Source: Phellopilus nigrolimitatus
Lineage: Eukaryota > Basidiomycota > Agaricomycetes > Hymenochaetales > Hymenochaetaceae
Reading direction: 5' to 3'
NCBI GenBank assembly: GCA_021029095.1
Contig: JAJOHG010000302.1
Coordinates: 1-30,932 of the forward strand
DNA length: 30,932 nt
A model generated the notes under the pieces. That model had not been told where the DNA came from. It made no database searches and saw only the letters and a program-made list of their open reading frames with translations. Numbering within the stretch: the stretch's first letter is position 1; every line of letters starts with the position of its first letter. The position numbers and the translations under genes were made by a program. Shown one piece after another: positions 29,902 to 30,932 of this stretch.

Positions 29902-30652
29902 TGAAAAGCTTTTGCAGCTCGGCGCGGATCATATCGAGGCGTCTGCCAGCATTAAAGGCAAAATCAGTGGCGACGTTCCTTTGCCTCCTTCGGCGTCTAC
30001 GGCTCCAGCACGGGTATCCAGATATGGCCGCCGAATCGTCAGACCGAAGAAACTTGAGGAAGAACCTCCCCGCCGCCAACAGCTAGCGGGAAAAAGCGGA
30101 AGGGCTAAGAAGCCAAGTCCTCCGGAGGCGGGTGTCGAGCTTGAACCTGCGACTATCCCTCTCGACAGATCCATTGACACTCGAAGCCGCGGGCGAGCGT
30201 GTAGAACAAGCTCCAGCAAGGCACATGCCATCGTCGCTCCGGAGGAGATTGCGGCGCACGAAGTCCCTGCGCTCTCTGTTCAGGCCCCTTCAATCGACGC
30301 TCCTGTTGCCTCTCAGGCGCCTGTCGTCGCCCCGGCGAAGCGAAAGCGCGGAAGGCCGCGTAAGACGGAGCCCACACCCGAAGCCAACACGCAGGAGCCC
30401 ACTGTAACGGCTGGGCAAGACGAAGAGCCTCCGCGCAAGAAGGCCCGTATGTTGAATACAGATGCGTCTCGACATCTGATTCCAAACCTCGAAGGCCATT
30501 CCGTAACCGTCAGGCTCTTGCTTAAGCGCATCATCTGCAGCAGTGGTCTGCGCTCTCACCTACCTCGATGGATCATGTATCCCTCAGCATCTGCGACGCC
30601 ACGTCGCGCCCGCGGAGTGGCGCGCGGCGCCGCGCACGCACCAAACATCTAA
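29738..30652 (+). CDS. AT-hook-containing nuclear protein (hypothetical)
   Basis: Open from ATG 29738 to TAA 30650-30652, 304 residues. A canonical AT-hook core GRPRK sits at residues 205-209 within KRKRGRPRKTE. Other basic patches are YGRRIVRPKK (about 96-105), GKSGRAKKPSP and PPRKKARM, which would serve as nuclear-localisation or DNA-contact segments. The rest is low-complexity, rich in Pro, Ala and Glu. AT-hooks bind the minor groove of AT-rich DNA, so a chromatin-associated role is likely. No catalytic domain is seen. The true N-terminus is uncertain: ATG 29738 lies at the edge of the tandem duplication, and the original start was probably 29430. The last 60 residues, after NTDASRHLIPNLEG, could include a read-through intron. 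Confidence 0.55.
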   Translation: MTAVIDLTKCLCEKNSTTTLNEAATTSDVLVPVRTVPVTLRGQSTALALSPADTDEKLLQLGADHIEASASIKGKISGDVPLPPSASTAPARVSRYGRRIVRPKKLEEEPPRRQQLAGKSGRAKKPSPPEAGVELEPATIPLDRSIDTRSRGRACRTSSSKAHAIVAPEEIAAHEVPALSVQAPSIDAPVASQAPVVAPAKRKRGRPRKTEPTPEANTQEPTVTAGQDEEPPRKKARMLNTDASRHLIPNLEGHSVTVRLLLKRIICSSGLRSHLPRWIMYPSASATPRRARGVARGAAHAPNI

Positions 30653-30932
30653 TAATTTTTGCCTTTTAATCGAGTTTTTTCTTTCGTCCCTGCCATCCTG
30701 CACTGCTCATCATCCAATTGTTCTCTGTTCTTGCTTTCGCTCTGCCATTTTTATAACTTGTTGTCCCCGCAATTTTGTATTTCTGATAATATCCTATGCA
30801 TATAAATGTGACATCCGCCTCCAGTTCGGCGACCTTCGCTGTTCCACTGTCGCAAATATGATCGCGTCTATAGGGCGATCGCGTAGAGCTCACGTGCTTC
30901 GCGTTGCACTTACTCGTGATCGCTATATCGTG
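30653..30932. other. 3' flank of AT-hook gene to window end; nothing else seen
   Basis: T-rich after the stop codon, as in a fungal 3' UTR. No supported gene. Confidence 0.4.

Noticed and set aside
1..30932. tRNA, rRNA or telomere repeats
   Set aside because: I looked for GGTTCGAATCC-type B boxes with an upstream A box, conserved rRNA blocks and TTAGGG arrays and found none that hold up. A proper covariance-model search was not possible.

Overview
The window looks like nuclear DNA of a filamentous basidiomycete, probably a mushroom-forming Agaricomycete. Genes are split by many 50-90 bp GT-AG introns, and the recognisable families (14-helix drug:H+ antiporters, multi-ZZ-finger proteins, a CDKN3-like phosphatase, a Ski3-like TPR protein, a DASH Spc34-like protein) are typical of that group. 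This assignment is inferred from gene structure and protein families; no database was searched.

Layout. (1) 1-5861 is copy A of a module: a decayed SDR dehydrogenase (+), an orphan leucine-rich protein (+), a candidate 54-aa small ORF (-) and an intact 595-aa MFS transporter (-). (2) 5862-8224 is a spacer with a 432-bp MITE (8-bp target duplication), a broken Spc34-like gene and about 900 bp with no recognisable gene. (3) 8225-18590 is copy B of the module in the same orientation. It is interrupted by a 4.7-kb terminal-inverted-repeat element (8998-13720). The element is flanked by TATGCACC, which occurs once at the matching point of copy A (838-845), so the window holds its own empty site. 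The element carries no visible transposase; its cargo is a decayed, intron-containing multi-ZZ zinc-finger gene. (4) 18590-19810 is an inverted partial copy of the 3' end of the phosphatase gene fused to a third MFS fragment. (5) 20473-23040 is an intact CDKN3-like phosphatase gene. (6) 23757-29143 is a Ski3-like TPR gene with about twenty apparent 1-nt frameshifts, mostly in homopolymers. (7) 29430-30652 is an AT-hook gene split by a 158-bp tandem duplication.

How the genes work together. The duplicated dehydrogenase / leucine-rich / MFS module could once have been a small metabolite-handling set, but both dehydrogenases are broken, so what remains is two transporter genes and two orphan genes. 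Ski3, the phosphatase and the Spc34-like gene are unrelated housekeeping-type genes. The dominant theme is rearrangement: segmental duplication, transposon insertion, gene capture, inverted duplication and tandem duplication within 31 kb. The strongest candidate for something new is the gene-carrying element at 8998-13720, with palindrome-rich subterminal arrays at both ends.
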